From assembly GCA_947087275.1 (NCBI GenBank), contig CAMUBZ010000010.1:1-37208 (forward strand): a stretch of DNA of 37,208 nucleotides, read 5' to 3'. The position numbers and the translations under genes were made by a program. Each line of letters starts with the position of its first letter. Positions within the stretch are counted from its first letter, which is position 1. Shown here one piece after another: positions 30,361-37,208 of this stretch. The stretch is from an uncultured Candidatus Saccharibacteria bacterium (GTDB lineage: Bacteria; Patescibacteriota; Saccharimonadia; Saccharimonadales; Saccharimonadaceae). The notes under the pieces are model-generated. The model did no database searches. It was not told the origin of the DNA and saw only the letters and a program-made list of their open reading frames with translations.

Positions 30361-31077
30361 TTAAAGATCTTCTCTGTTGGGGCCACCTGCACGCCAACCA
30401 CCCATATCGTTTCTGCACGGCTCTTTACTGGCGTCCTGCGGATAGACAGGTACCTGATGGTAGTAAACAAGAGTCGTAGGGCAGGCACCAGTGCGGGCAG
30501 CGAAATTGTCTGAGATAATCTGGTCGTAATTGTCCACCGTCTTGGCAGAACTATACAGCTCAATTACGATACCCCGATTGTATTCACCTACACTAAAAAT
30601 GCCGTCACCAACCATTTCGTTCGCTGATAAGAGAGTCTCGCCGTGAGCAAAAGATAAATCTTCACCCGCAACAAAATCGTACTGACCGCGCCAAATATTA
30701 CCATGTTCATCCTTCGCTTCAATCTTGATAGTGCCAGTATCGCCAGATTTGACTTCTTCGGGATAGGTGACATTTACCACAACCTTAAGGCCGTTCGGTA
30801 AGGATTCGTCTGGAACTTTTAAACCAAAACGATAATCGGTGTCGGCTAAAAGTGGATCGTCTGTGGCGGGTTCATCCCAATGGGGTGTATTATAGCAAGA
30901 TATAACGCACTCCATATCACTTGTTTCCTCCACGGCATTAACCTGATCACGAATCTCAGTCCAGTAATCCTTGTAAGTACTGGCGGTCTCCGCAGATGCG
31001 GAGACCTGCTTCTGAGAAGCACAGCCTGCAATGGCCATAACAACTACAAGTGTAGCAACAAGGTTTCTTTTCTTCAT
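30361..31077 (-). CDS. Secreted lipoprotein of unknown function
   Basis: The 238-residue protein has a lipoprotein signal peptide with lipobox AIAGC (C19), followed by a Ser/Ala-rich spacer. The body is acidic and beta-rich (LKVVVNVTYPEEVKSGDTGTI, then a helical segment with YNRGIVIELYSS) and contains four further cysteines, two near the N-terminus (MECVISCYN) and two near the C-terminus, suggesting disulfides. No domain is recognised. AGGAGG is the ribosome binding site and a strong promoter lies at 31174-31202. Confidence 0.8.
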   Translation of the reverse strand: MKKRNLVATLVVVMAIAGCASQKQVSASAETASTYKDYWTEIRDQVNAVEETSDMECVISCYNTPHWDEPATDDPLLADTDYRFGLKVPDESLPNGLKVVVNVTYPEEVKSGDTGTIKIEAKDEHGNIWRGQYDFVAGEDLSFAHGETLLSANEMVGDGIFSVGEYNRGIVIELYSSAKTVDNYDQIISDNFAARTGACPTTLVYYHQVPVYPQDASKEPCRNDMGGWRAGGPNREDL

Positions 31078-31173
31078 ATTAAAGTCCTCCTAAGAATATA
31101 AGTTTTAGGGGAAATCCAAAGTACCAATCTGGTAATATACTACTGGATAATCCCCGAGTTATCAGTTACTTCC

Positions 31174-31202
31174 ATTGTAGCACAGATTATGCTTTTTGTC
31201 AA
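31174..31202 (-). promoter_or_regulatory. Promoter of the lipoprotein gene
   Basis: TTGACA (31197-31202), 17-nt spacer ending CTGTGC, TACAAT (31174-31179). The gap 31078-31429 holds this promoter and a 90-nt leader, then DnaA-like words (TTTTCCACA on minus near 31300), and the hairpin region downstream of tRNA-fMet. No gene is seen in it. Confidence 0.85.
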
Positions 31203-31385
31203 TATTATTTATGGTTATTTTGTGATTTTCTGTCAAGTTTTATTATCCAATTATTCCCTTTTATGTCAATGTGGAGAAAGTGGCGGTATTTGCACAGTTG
31301 TGGAAAAGTGGCAAATGGTTGTTCGGTTTTATAGAGTAGACAAACAAAAATCGCCCCGTTACAGGCGGTAGACAGTCTATTGTAC

Positions 31386-31432
31386 CCAAAATGGAGCCGC
31401 AATCGGGGGGGCGATATACGACTCCATTTTGG
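31386..31432. repeat. 11-bp perfect inverted repeat overlapping the tRNA-fMet 3' end
   Basis: CCAAAATGGAG (31386-31396) and CTCCATTTTGG (31422-31432) are exact complements. The second contains the bases encoding the tRNA's CCA. A run of seven G lies between them, and a weaker CGCC/GGCG hairpin with a T-run follows downstream of the tRNA (about 31350-31375) as the likely terminator. Confidence 0.7.
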
Positions 31433-31506
31433 TGGCGGGAGTTGGATTTGAACCAACGACCTTTTGGTTATGAGCCAAACGAGCTACCAGGCTGCTCTAT
31501 CCCGCG
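31430..31506 (-). tRNA. Initiator tRNA-fMet (CAT)
   Basis: The minus strand gives a full 77-nt tRNA with encoded CCA: acceptor CGCGGGA/TCCCGCC with an unpaired C1-C72, D-stem GAGC/GCTC with A11-U24, D-loop AGCCTGGTA as in bacterial initiators, and anticodon CAT. The anticodon stem is TTTGG/CCAAA, so only two of the three G-C pairs (29-31 with 39-41) typical for initiators are present. Confidence 0.93.
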
Positions 31507-31516
31507 ATACGTGTTT

Positions 31517-31545
31517 ATTATACATCAACTATTTGGATAATGCAA
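31517..31545 (-). promoter_or_regulatory. Promoter of tRNA-fMet
   Basis: TTGCAT (31540-31545), 17-nt spacer, TATAAT (31517-31522), 10 nt before the tRNA. It overlaps the 3' end of the O-antigen-ligase-like gene. The same hexamers drive tRNA-Asp. Confidence 0.75.
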
Positions 31546-33340
31546 TAGGTTTTTCGTGTTTTGTGAGAATTGGCTGAGCAAGAGCGAAATACAACAGGGG
31601 TGGGAGGAGGTAGATATGGAGCGCGTTGGGTAGGCCAGAGAAAAACTGCAGAGTGATGACATAAGCGATGATGAGAGATAATAACAGAGGCATAGCGGGG
31701 TGTTGCCAGAAAGAAGGGGTAGGTTGGATACTAGTGTAATAACCATCCACAAACTGACGGGGAAAAATTCGGGGGCAAAACGCCAACAAAAGCGAGAAAA
31801 TAATAAACGCGATACCGACGAGGCCGAGTTCGAGTAAGAGGCTAAGAGGCTGGTTTTGAACAATTTCTTTGGGTGATGTAATGCCCGTGACGGCGCGATT
31901 TTTATACAACGCCGTGCCAGCACCGCCAAGGCCAACGCCAAAGAGGATGCTATGGCGGTTGTATTTGACAATAGTGTAGGATTCGCAAGTATCGTTGAAC
32001 CAAGAGCCGTCGTTGGGGCAATTATGACCAAAACGTTTGGTACGGAGGTCTGCTCCTGGGGCTGCAAACCAAGTCTTAAGTGCGGCCGCATTGAGGTTAA
32101 GGCGAATATCGGTGGATTCAGCAATATAACCGTCAAAAGTGGAGGATGAAGTGGCGTCATCTGGGGCGGATGTGGTATCCTGAACTGGAGTTTGAGGGCG
32201 AAAATCGATGATGCCAAGGGAGAGTTGATGGATGGATTTGGTAACTCCCGAGATGAAACTGCCGTGCGTGGGGCCGACAACGTTGAAAATTCCCTGCATG
32301 GTTAGCGTGAAAATGAAGGCAAAAATTTGGACGGCAATGATAGCTGGACGGAATTGATGTCTAACGAGAGCAAAGATTAGCAGCACAACGAGACCGACAG
32401 CAAAAGCATAGATGGCGCCGCGAGAGAAGGTGAGGAATAGGGTAGACGAATATAATGCCGCCAATGCGGTTAGTGCGCGTTTTGACATCTTCGGCGTCCC
32501 GTTCGCGCGCCCGTCTTTACGGGGCACTCTCTCTGTCGTCGCGGCTCGCTCCTCCCGAGATGACACCTCAGATGCAACGCGCGCACTGGCCATATCGCTA
32601 GCAAGATTTTGGAGCGGTTGCTGTATCAGCATCCAGAGTGAGAGCAGGGTGGGGGCGAGGAGAAGGTTACCCATAAATTGGGGTTCAATAGCAAAACCGG
32701 AGGGATGCGGGAAGCCGAAAGTTTGGGAAATACAGCCCGGACAGAGGAGAGTACATTCGCGGCTAACGCCAAAGACATCAAGAATAGCTTGAAGCCAACA
32801 AATCACACAGATAACGGCACTGGAGATGAAGAATGTTTTGAGCAGAGTATGTCGGAAAGTTTTGGCAGGGCTAAGGAGAGGCGTGATATAAAGGATAGCG
32901 AAAACCGCAAAGAAGAGAAGCCAGATGATGCCGGCGGTGAGAAGGGCGCGGGTAGCGTTGGCGGACCAGAGAATCGAGATGGTGGCGTAGAAAGGGAAAA
33001 GGCTGAAGAGGAAGAATTTGCGATTAGTGATAGTGTGTAGCGGCGGGATGCCGTGCTCTTTAAGAAACGGCGTCGCATCAGCCCGCCGTTGCGGGTGCTG
33101 CGCGCCTCGACCTCGGCCGTGGCCTCCGGATGTTCTCAAGAGAGCATGCCATCCCCCTCCACACCCTATCATAACCATGAATGCAATAATGTCAAAAATT
33201 ACTAGCCAGATTAGTGGTAAAGAGAGTTCGAAGTTCATGGAGTCGCTGCTGCCGAGGCGGATTATGGGATAATACGAAAAAAAGAGGACGGCGGGCAATG
33301 TATAAAGGAGGGCAAAATAAGCGCGACGGAGGAATTTCAT
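31529..33340 (-). CDS. O-antigen-ligase/Wzy-like membrane protein with two element insertions
   Basis: The 603-residue protein has about ten or more membrane helices and the O-antigen ligase family region (TFSRGAIYAFAVGLVVLLIFAL; SILFGVGLGGAG; QNQPLSLLLELGLVGIAF). By family it polymerises or transfers lipid-linked glycan outside the membrane. Two stretches look foreign: residues about 59-103 (GGHGRGRGAQHPQRRADATP) and about 252-290 (SSREERAATTERVPRKDGRA), encoded by palindromic element copies D and C. Both fall in predicted loops between helices. It overlaps the upstream GT4 gene by 4 bp and is the last gene of the glycan operon. Confidence 0.8.
   Translation of the reverse strand: MKFLRRAYFALLYTLPAVLFFSYYPIIRLGSSDSMNFELSLPLIWLVIFDIIAFMVMIGCGGGWHALLRTSGGHGRGRGAQHPQRRADATPFLKEHGIPPLHTITNRKFFLFSLFPFYATISILWSANATRALLTAGIIWLLFFAVFAILYITPLLSPAKTFRHTLLKTFFISSAVICVICWLQAILDVFGVSRECTLLCPGCISQTFGFPHPSGFAIEPQFMGNLLLAPTLLSLWMLIQQPLQNLASDMASARVASEVSSREERAATTERVPRKDGRANGTPKMSKRALTALAALYSSTLFLTFSRGAIYAFAVGLVVLLIFALVRHQFRPAIIAVQIFAFIFTLTMQGIFNVVGPTHGSFISGVTKSIHQLSLGIIDFRPQTPVQDTTSAPDDATSSSTFDGYIAESTDIRLNLNAAALKTWFAAPGADLRTKRFGHNCPNDGSWFNDTCESYTIVKYNRHSILFGVGLGGAGTALYKNRAVTGITSPKEIVQNQPLSLLLELGLVGIAFIIFSLLLAFCPRIFPRQFVDGYYTSIQPTPSFWQHPAMPLLLSLIIAYVITLQFFSGLPNALHIYLLPPLLYFALAQPILTKHEKPIALSK
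32472..32587 (-). repeat. Palindromic element copy C (in frame in the ligase gene)
   Basis: Arms AGTGCGCG-TTTTGACATC (32472-32489) and its inverted near-copy (32571-32587). Core with family hairpin CCCGT-CTTT-ACGGG (32510-32523). On the coding strand the apex encodes PRKDGR. Followed by AGGAGCGAGCCGCGACGA, similar in position to the GGCGAG words of other copies. Confidence 0.75.
33033..33164 (-). repeat. Palindromic element copy D (in frame in the ligase gene)
   Basis: Imperfect arms of 28 and 27 nt (33033-33060, 33138-33164). Core hairpin CCCGC-CGTT-GCGGG (33082-33095) and CCTCGGCCGTGGCCTCCGGAT, shared with copy B. Read in a different frame from copies C and E, so all three tested frames are free of stops here. 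Confidence 0.75.
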
Positions 33341-34590
33341 TGGCGGCCCCGCTTGTCGTTGATGATTGTGGTAATTCCCTGTGTAAATTTTTCGGTGGAA
33401 AATTTGGCGGCGGACTTGATGACGGTATCAGTATTAAACTTGGTTTGCTCAAACTTCTGAATTGCCTCAACCAAAGACTCAACTGTCTGTTCTGGGAAAA
33501 GCAGGCCGTTCTTCCCCGGCGTCACAATATCGCGACTGCCACCTTCAGCATAAGCAATCACCGGGCAACCCGCTGCTAGGGCCTCTACTGGGGCGATACC
33601 AAAAGGTTCGAGGCTAGGAAAGAGGTATGCCGTAGCAGATTGCAAATGCTCGGCAAGTTGCTTGGCGTCGACCCAAGGGATAAACTTGATGAGTGAGGAG
33701 TTGTGGGCGAGGCGGACGAGATTGGCATGTTCAGGACCGTCGCCGATTACCGTAAGTGGTTGCTTGGCCTGGAGACACGCCTGAATTACTAAATCAACGC
33801 GCTTCCAAGTGACTTGACGGCAAGAAACCACAAAACCGGAGCGTTTTTTGGGCTTGGTGGGAGTAAAAATTTGCTCGTCGACCGGTGGAAAAACGACTTC
33901 TGCTTGGCGATGATAATATTTTTGGATTTGGTCGGCGGCATGATGAGAAATCGTGACAAATTGATCTGGGCGCTGGGCGGCTTTATAATCGGCCTTGCGC
34001 AAAGGTTTGACTAAAAGTTTGAGACCAAGGCGCGCTAGAGGGTTGAGAATACCAAAGCCGGGATTTTGGAGATATTTGTCATAGAATTGCCAGTAATACT
34101 GCGTGGGGACGTGGCAATAACAGAGATGGCAGCAAGTATGGTGTTCTTCTGGGACGTGTCGCTCGTGCCCGTCTTTACGGGACTCGCGCACTGCATGCTC
34201 GCCAGCAGGCTCCGCACCCCCATCAGAACCACCATACTTGCCCCCCCTCGTCTTGACGCTTTTGGCTTCGGCGCCAGTGACAGAAATCACGACGTCGTAA
34301 TCTGATAGATCTAGATGCGAAAAGTAAAATTGGCGCAGAACTCCCAAGAAACGACGCAAACAAACTGGAAAAATATTGAGCCAGCCAGTACGTACATCAG
34401 CATCTAGGAACCAATCAATACCTTTGGGGCGATATTGCGAAGTGTAAATAGGAGCGTCGGGGTACATGCGATGGAGTTGCAGTAAGACCTTTTCGGCACC
34501 ACCGGGGGTGGTAAGCCAATCGCAGACGAGAGCAACTCGGACATGCGAGTCTTTATATTCCGCAGGATACGAGGCGGTATCAGTAACCAT
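33337..34590 (-). CDS. GT4-family glycosyltransferase with element insertion
   Basis: The 417-residue protein has the GT-B fold of GT4 enzymes: VALVCDWLTTPGGAEKVLLQLHRMYPDA at the N-terminus, RPDQFVTISHHAADQIQKYY, LTVIGDGPEHANL, and the donor-site signature ATAYLFPSLEPFGIAPVEALAAGCPVIAYAEGGSRDIV. By family it adds a sugar from a nucleotide donor to a lipid-linked acceptor at the cytoplasmic face. Residues about 117-153 are foreign (AEPAGEHAVRESRKDGHERH), encoded by element copy E next to a run of seven G. The start at 34590 is 2 nt after the sugar transferase stop; an earlier frame to 34668 overlaps that gene. Confidence 0.88.
   Translation of the reverse strand: MVTDTASYPAEYKDSHVRVALVCDWLTTPGGAEKVLLQLHRMYPDAPIYTSQYRPKGIDWFLDADVRTGWLNIFPVCLRRFLGVLRQFYFSHLDLSDYDVVISVTGAEAKSVKTRGGKYGGSDGGAEPAGEHAVRESRKDGHERHVPEEHHTCCHLCYCHVPTQYYWQFYDKYLQNPGFGILNPLARLGLKLLVKPLRKADYKAAQRPDQFVTISHHAADQIQKYYHRQAEVVFPPVDEQIFTPTKPKKRSGFVVSCRQVTWKRVDLVIQACLQAKQPLTVIGDGPEHANLVRLAHNSSLIKFIPWVDAKQLAEHLQSATAYLFPSLEPFGIAPVEALAAGCPVIAYAEGGSRDIVTPGKNGLLFPEQTVESLVEAIQKFEQTKFNTDTVIKSAAKFSTEKFTQGITTIINDKRGRQ
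34132..34241 (-). repeat. Palindromic element copy E (in frame in the GT4 gene)
   Basis: Arms GCAAGTATGGTG-TTCT (34132-34147) and its inverted copy (34225-34241, one extra base). Core hairpin CCCGT-CTTT-ACGGG (34168-34181), identical to copy C and read in the same frame (SRKDGH). Seven C follow directly at 34241-34247. Confidence 0.8.
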
Positions 34591-34592
34591 AC

Positions 34593-36017
34593 TCACTTTG
34601 CTCCCCGGCGAAAGAGGACGGCGCCAATCGTACGGAACATAATACGGAAGTCCATACCAAGCGACCAATTCTGAATATAATACAGATCAAGGGCGCGACG
34701 TTCGTCGAAAGAAATGTCGCGGCGGCCAGAAACTTGAGCGAGCCCGGTGAGGCCAGATTTAACGGAGAGCAAGAGCGAGCGATCACCATAATGATGAAGT
34801 TCCCCAGGCACCAAGGCACGTGGGCCGACTAAGGAAATATCACCCCGCAAAACATTAAATAACTGCGGAAGCTCATCGAGAGAGGTGGCGCGAAGGAATT
34901 TGCCGAGTTTGGTGATACGAGGGTCATTAGGGATTTTGTCACCATTTTGACGATATTTTTTGATGAGCTGCGGTTTGCCCATCTGAGTGAAGGCTTCTTC
35001 GGGGGAGAGCCCACAATATTCTGGTTTCATGGAGCGGAATTTGTAAATCTTAAAACGGCGGTTGTAACGCGAGAGGCGCGTCTCGGCATAAATAGCGGGG
35101 GCCTTGTGGTCGGCGATTTTTTGTAAGAGCCAAATAATCGCCATCGGAATAGCCGCGATAATTAGAGCGATGCTGCTAAAAATAATATCGCAGAGACGCT
35201 TGAAGATTTTGGCACCGCCAGCAAGTGGCGTTACATTAACAAGGATAGCCGGCGTGTCGCCGACGAGTTCGAGGGCGCCCATTTGGGAGGTGAGCATAGA
35301 ATTGGATGGGACAAAGTAATAGAGGAGATGGCGCTCGATGGCTTGACGGTAAACGTAATCCGTGCGACGATCGTCAGTCTGGAAAATGACATCGGGCTTG
35401 GCTTTGCGCAGAGCCTCTTTGAGCGAAGAATATTGTTTGCGACGCAAATCTTTGGGGATATATTTGGCGGCTGCTACCACGCCAGCTAGAGTGAAACCGG
35501 ATTCGGGAAAGGCAGCGATGTAATCGGAGAGGTATTCGGTGTTTTTGGTACTGCCGATGATGACAGCGCGAAGCACGGCGCGCTTCTTTTTGAGGATTGA
35601 ATTGCGCACAAAACGCACCAAACCGCGAAAGATACAGAGGAGCAAAAAACACGACACTACGGTATAGACAGCCATGATGCGCACTGGAAAGAGATCGACA
35701 CCAAGGAAAAAATCATAACTAATAATTGCCATGACGCCAACGACTGATGCTAAGAAAAGCCGGCCAATTTCCGACCAGCGGTTGCGGTTTAAGAAAATCG
35801 TGCGACGATAGAGGCCAAAAGCGGCAAAGATAATGATATAAATGGGCAACAATAATAGCAATGAGGCCACAAATTGCCAAGGTTTGGACTCAAAATAGAA
35901 AGGGCGCTGATCGAGGTGAGTACGCATGAAATAGGCTAGCAAAAAGGAGAGGCAAATTGCAAAAGCGTCGCCCAAAATTAGGCAGATGCGAAAAATCAAC
36001 CCAAAATCCTTCTTCAT
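34593..36017 (-). CDS. Polyprenyl-phosphate sugar phosphotransferase (WbaP/WcaJ-like)
   Basis: The 474-residue protein has four N-terminal membrane helices, a Rossmann-like middle domain (RAVIIGSTKNTEYLSDYI), a fifth helix (about 272-297) and the bacterial sugar transferase domain with KIYKFRSMKPE, DPRITKLGKFLRATSLDELPQLFNVL, GDISLVGPRALVPGE and GLTGLAQVSGR. It attaches a sugar phosphate to undecaprenyl phosphate and so starts glycan assembly, fitting its place as first gene of the operon with a GT4 enzyme and a ligase-like protein. TATAAT lies 7 nt before the ATG, suggesting a leaderless mRNA. Confidence 0.93.
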   Translation of the reverse strand: MKKDFGLIFRICLILGDAFAICLSFLLAYFMRTHLDQRPFYFESKPWQFVASLLLLLPIYIIIFAAFGLYRRTIFLNRNRWSEIGRLFLASVVGVMAIISYDFFLGVDLFPVRIMAVYTVVSCFLLLCIFRGLVRFVRNSILKKKRAVLRAVIIGSTKNTEYLSDYIAAFPESGFTLAGVVAAAKYIPKDLRRKQYSSLKEALRKAKPDVIFQTDDRRTDYVYRQAIERHLLYYFVPSNSMLTSQMGALELVGDTPAILVNVTPLAGGAKIFKRLCDIIFSSIALIIAAIPMAIIWLLQKIADHKAPAIYAETRLSRYNRRFKIYKFRSMKPEYCGLSPEEAFTQMGKPQLIKKYRQNGDKIPNDPRITKLGKFLRATSLDELPQLFNVLRGDISLVGPRALVPGELHHYGDRSLLLSVKSGLTGLAQVSGRRDISFDERRALDLYYIQNWSLGMDFRIMFRTIGAVLFRRGAK

Positions 36018-36024
36018 ATAGATT

Positions 36025-36030
36025 ATTATA
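36025..36030 (-). promoter_or_regulatory. -10 box of the glycan operon, leaderless
   Basis: TATAAT on the minus strand, 7 nt before the ATG at 36017. No clear -35. Confidence 0.5.
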
Positions 36031-36073
36031 ACAGATAATATGTTAAAATAAGGTTAAAGAGTTGGGAGGATTT

Positions 36074-37099
36074 ATGAAAAAAGATAAAGTTTTATTGACG
36101 GGCGGCACAGGGTTTATTGGCTCACATACGGCCGTGGAGTTGATCCAGGCAGGTTATGAGGTGGAGATTTTAGATAATTTGTATAATAGCAAAATTACCG
36201 CTCTGGATAATATCGAGAAAATTACAGGCGTGCGGCCGAAGTTTTATGAAGTGGACATTCGTGATGGCGATGCGTTAGCGAAAGTGTTTGCCGAGGGTAA
36301 TTTTGATACCGTGATTCACTTTGCAGGGCTAAAGGCGGTGGCAGAATCTGTGGAAAAACCTTTGACGTATTACGAGGTAAATATTGGCGGGACGATTAAT
36401 TTGCTAGAGTGTATGCAAGAATTTGGCGTGCACAAGATTATCTTTTCGTCGTCGGCGACAGTGTATGGTGAGCCTGATTCCCCACTCTGCGTGGAGAATT
36501 TGCCGGTGGGACGGAATTTGGCTAACCCGTATGGGCGCACTAAATACTTTATTGAAGAAATTTTGCGCGATGTAGCCATAAGTGACCCAGAGTTCAAGGT
36601 GACGATTTTGCGCTACTTTAACCCGATTGGGGCACATGCTTCAGGCCTGTTGGGCGAAGACCCGAATGATAAGCCAAATAACTTGATGCCGATTGTGATG
36701 AAGGTGGCGGCGGGTGAGATCCCAGAGTTGTCGATTTTTGGCAATGATTATGATACGCCGGATGGCACCTGTATTCGTGACTATATCCATGTGGTGGATT
36801 TGGCAAAGGGTCACGTAGCGGCAGTTGAGAAGATTGGCGACGTCGAACAAGTACAAGTGTATAACCTGGGGACTGGACGGGGGCTCTCGGTGATGGAGAT
36901 CGTGAAGGCTTTTTCTAAGGCTAGTGGCATGGCTTTGCCACACAAAATCGTGGGGCGTCGGGCAGGTGATTTGGCTGCACTGTGTGCCGACCCAAGCCAT
37001 GCTGAGGAGATGTTGGGTTGGAAGACCGAGCTGACGATTGATGACGCGATGCGGGATACTTTAAATTATCTCGAAAAGCAAGGTGTGAAGATCAAATAA
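36074..37099 (+). CDS. galE: UDP-glucose 4-epimerase
   Basis: The 341-residue short-chain dehydrogenase-type enzyme interconverts UDP-glucose and UDP-galactose (or the N-acetyl forms) with bound NAD. The NAD motif GGTGFIG is at residues 10-16, LDNLYNS follows, SSSATVYG precedes the catalytic Y153-xxx-K157 (YGRTK), and RYFNPIGAH, GTCIRDYIHVVDLA, and YNLGTGRG are typical of GalE. The start at 36074 is behind GGGAGGA; a TTG at 36062 is unlikely. It is divergent from the glycan operon and presumably supplies its sugar donor. Confidence 0.95.
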   Translation: MKKDKVLLTGGTGFIGSHTAVELIQAGYEVEILDNLYNSKITALDNIEKITGVRPKFYEVDIRDGDALAKVFAEGNFDTVIHFAGLKAVAESVEKPLTYYEVNIGGTINLLECMQEFGVHKIIFSSSATVYGEPDSPLCVENLPVGRNLANPYGRTKYFIEEILRDVAISDPEFKVTILRYFNPIGAHASGLLGEDPNDKPNNLMPIVMKVAAGEIPELSIFGNDYDTPDGTCIRDYIHVVDLAKGHVAAVEKIGDVEQVQVYNLGTGRGLSVMEIVKAFSKASGMALPHKIVGRRAGDLAALCADPSHAEEMLGWKTELTIDDAMRDTLNYLEKQGVKIK

Positions 37100-37142
37100 G
37101 GGCGGTGAGATTTTAGATTTTGCATAGCATTGGTTTCCCCCT

Positions 37143-37181
37143 CTCCTACATACCTAATACAGTACTAAGGCAGCGGAGGGG
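37143..37181 (-). repeat. 39-bp exact repeat, copy 2
   Basis: Identical to 22632-22670 on the other strand. Confidence 0.9.
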
Positions 37182-37208
37182 GAGGCCACTCCAACGATTA
37201 TACGGACC
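37146..37208 (-). CDS. 3' end of a FISUMP-like surface-domain gene (partial)
   Basis: The last 20 codons before TAG read GPYNRWSGLPLRCLSTVLGM, the same ending as the fragment at 22443-22668 but with a different sequence just upstream. The gene enters from beyond the window's right edge on the minus strand. The R-x-x-G-x-x-L-R-C-L pattern is typical for the end of FISUMP-type extracellular domains. It may be the expressed partner of the fragment. Confidence 0.55.
   Translation of the reverse strand, partial: GPYNRWSGLPLRCLSTVLGM

Noticed and set aside
31280-31312. Replication origin near the DnaA-like words downstream of tRNA-fMet
   Set aside because: Only one or two imperfect boxes, no AT-rich unwinding region and no dnaA or dnaN nearby.

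Overview
The window looks like the chromosome of a Patescibacteria/CPR bacterium, most likely Candidatus Saccharibacteria (TM7). This is an inference from content and compactness: RNase Y, ComEC, a FemAB transferase, an acetate kinase with no phosphotransacetylase beside it, a very short TsaB, a DnaJ without zinc fingers and several small membrane proteins. There are no amino-acid or nucleotide biosynthesis genes. TGA ends many genes, which argues against the TGA-to-Gly lineages (Gracilibacteria, Absconditabacteria).

Layout. 1-3202: a partial tRNA-Asp, tRNA-Pro(GGG) and a tightly overlapping five-gene operon (small membrane protein, ABC1 kinase, small membrane protein, Nudix hydrolase, membrane protein). 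3203-5528: RNase Y with a VTT/DedA-type membrane protein on the minus strand. 5731-7709: a membrane-anchored MerR protein and a FemAB transferase. 7770-14406: two large surface proteins flanking tsaB-tsaE and comEC. 14558-18486: a four-gene group of two ATP-grasp ligases and two peptidase families (RimB-like, DUF1704-like). 18531-22485: DnaJ, a methyltransferase, a small membrane protein, acetate kinase and a truncated membrane protein joined to a surface-domain fragment. 22724-28795: a protein of unknown function, a broken NYN gene, DnaK, a YjdF-like membrane protein and two Nudix hydrolases. 29114-31506: NusA, a lipoprotein and initiator tRNA. 31529-37099: a surface-glycan locus (O-antigen-ligase-like protein, GT4 glycosyltransferase, polyprenyl-phosphate sugar transferase, GalE). 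The window ends in the 3' end of a second surface-domain gene.

Regulation is unusually readable. Promoters are mostly TTGACA-N17-TACAAT/TATAAT, often with TGTGC in front of the -10. At least eight genes have a -10 box only 6-7 nt before the start codon and so are probably translated from leaderless mRNAs. dnaK has two tandem promoters, each overlapped by a CIRCE-type operator, and dnaJ has a third CIRCE. The sortase-substrate-like surface protein is driven by a promoter whose 16-bp spacer contains a run of nine G, a classic phase-variation arrangement.

The most striking feature is a family of 110-146-bp palindromic elements (five clear copies, all in the same orientation). They share a small conserved hairpin (apical tetraloop AACG/AAAG in the transcribed strand), but each copy is enclosed by long inverted arms whose sequence is unique to that copy. 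Three copies sit in frame inside the O-antigen-ligase-like and GT4 genes, one supplies the C-terminus of ComEC, and one lies in the dnaK leader. This recalls the Rickettsia palindromic elements, but the copy-specific arms suggest a different birth mechanism.
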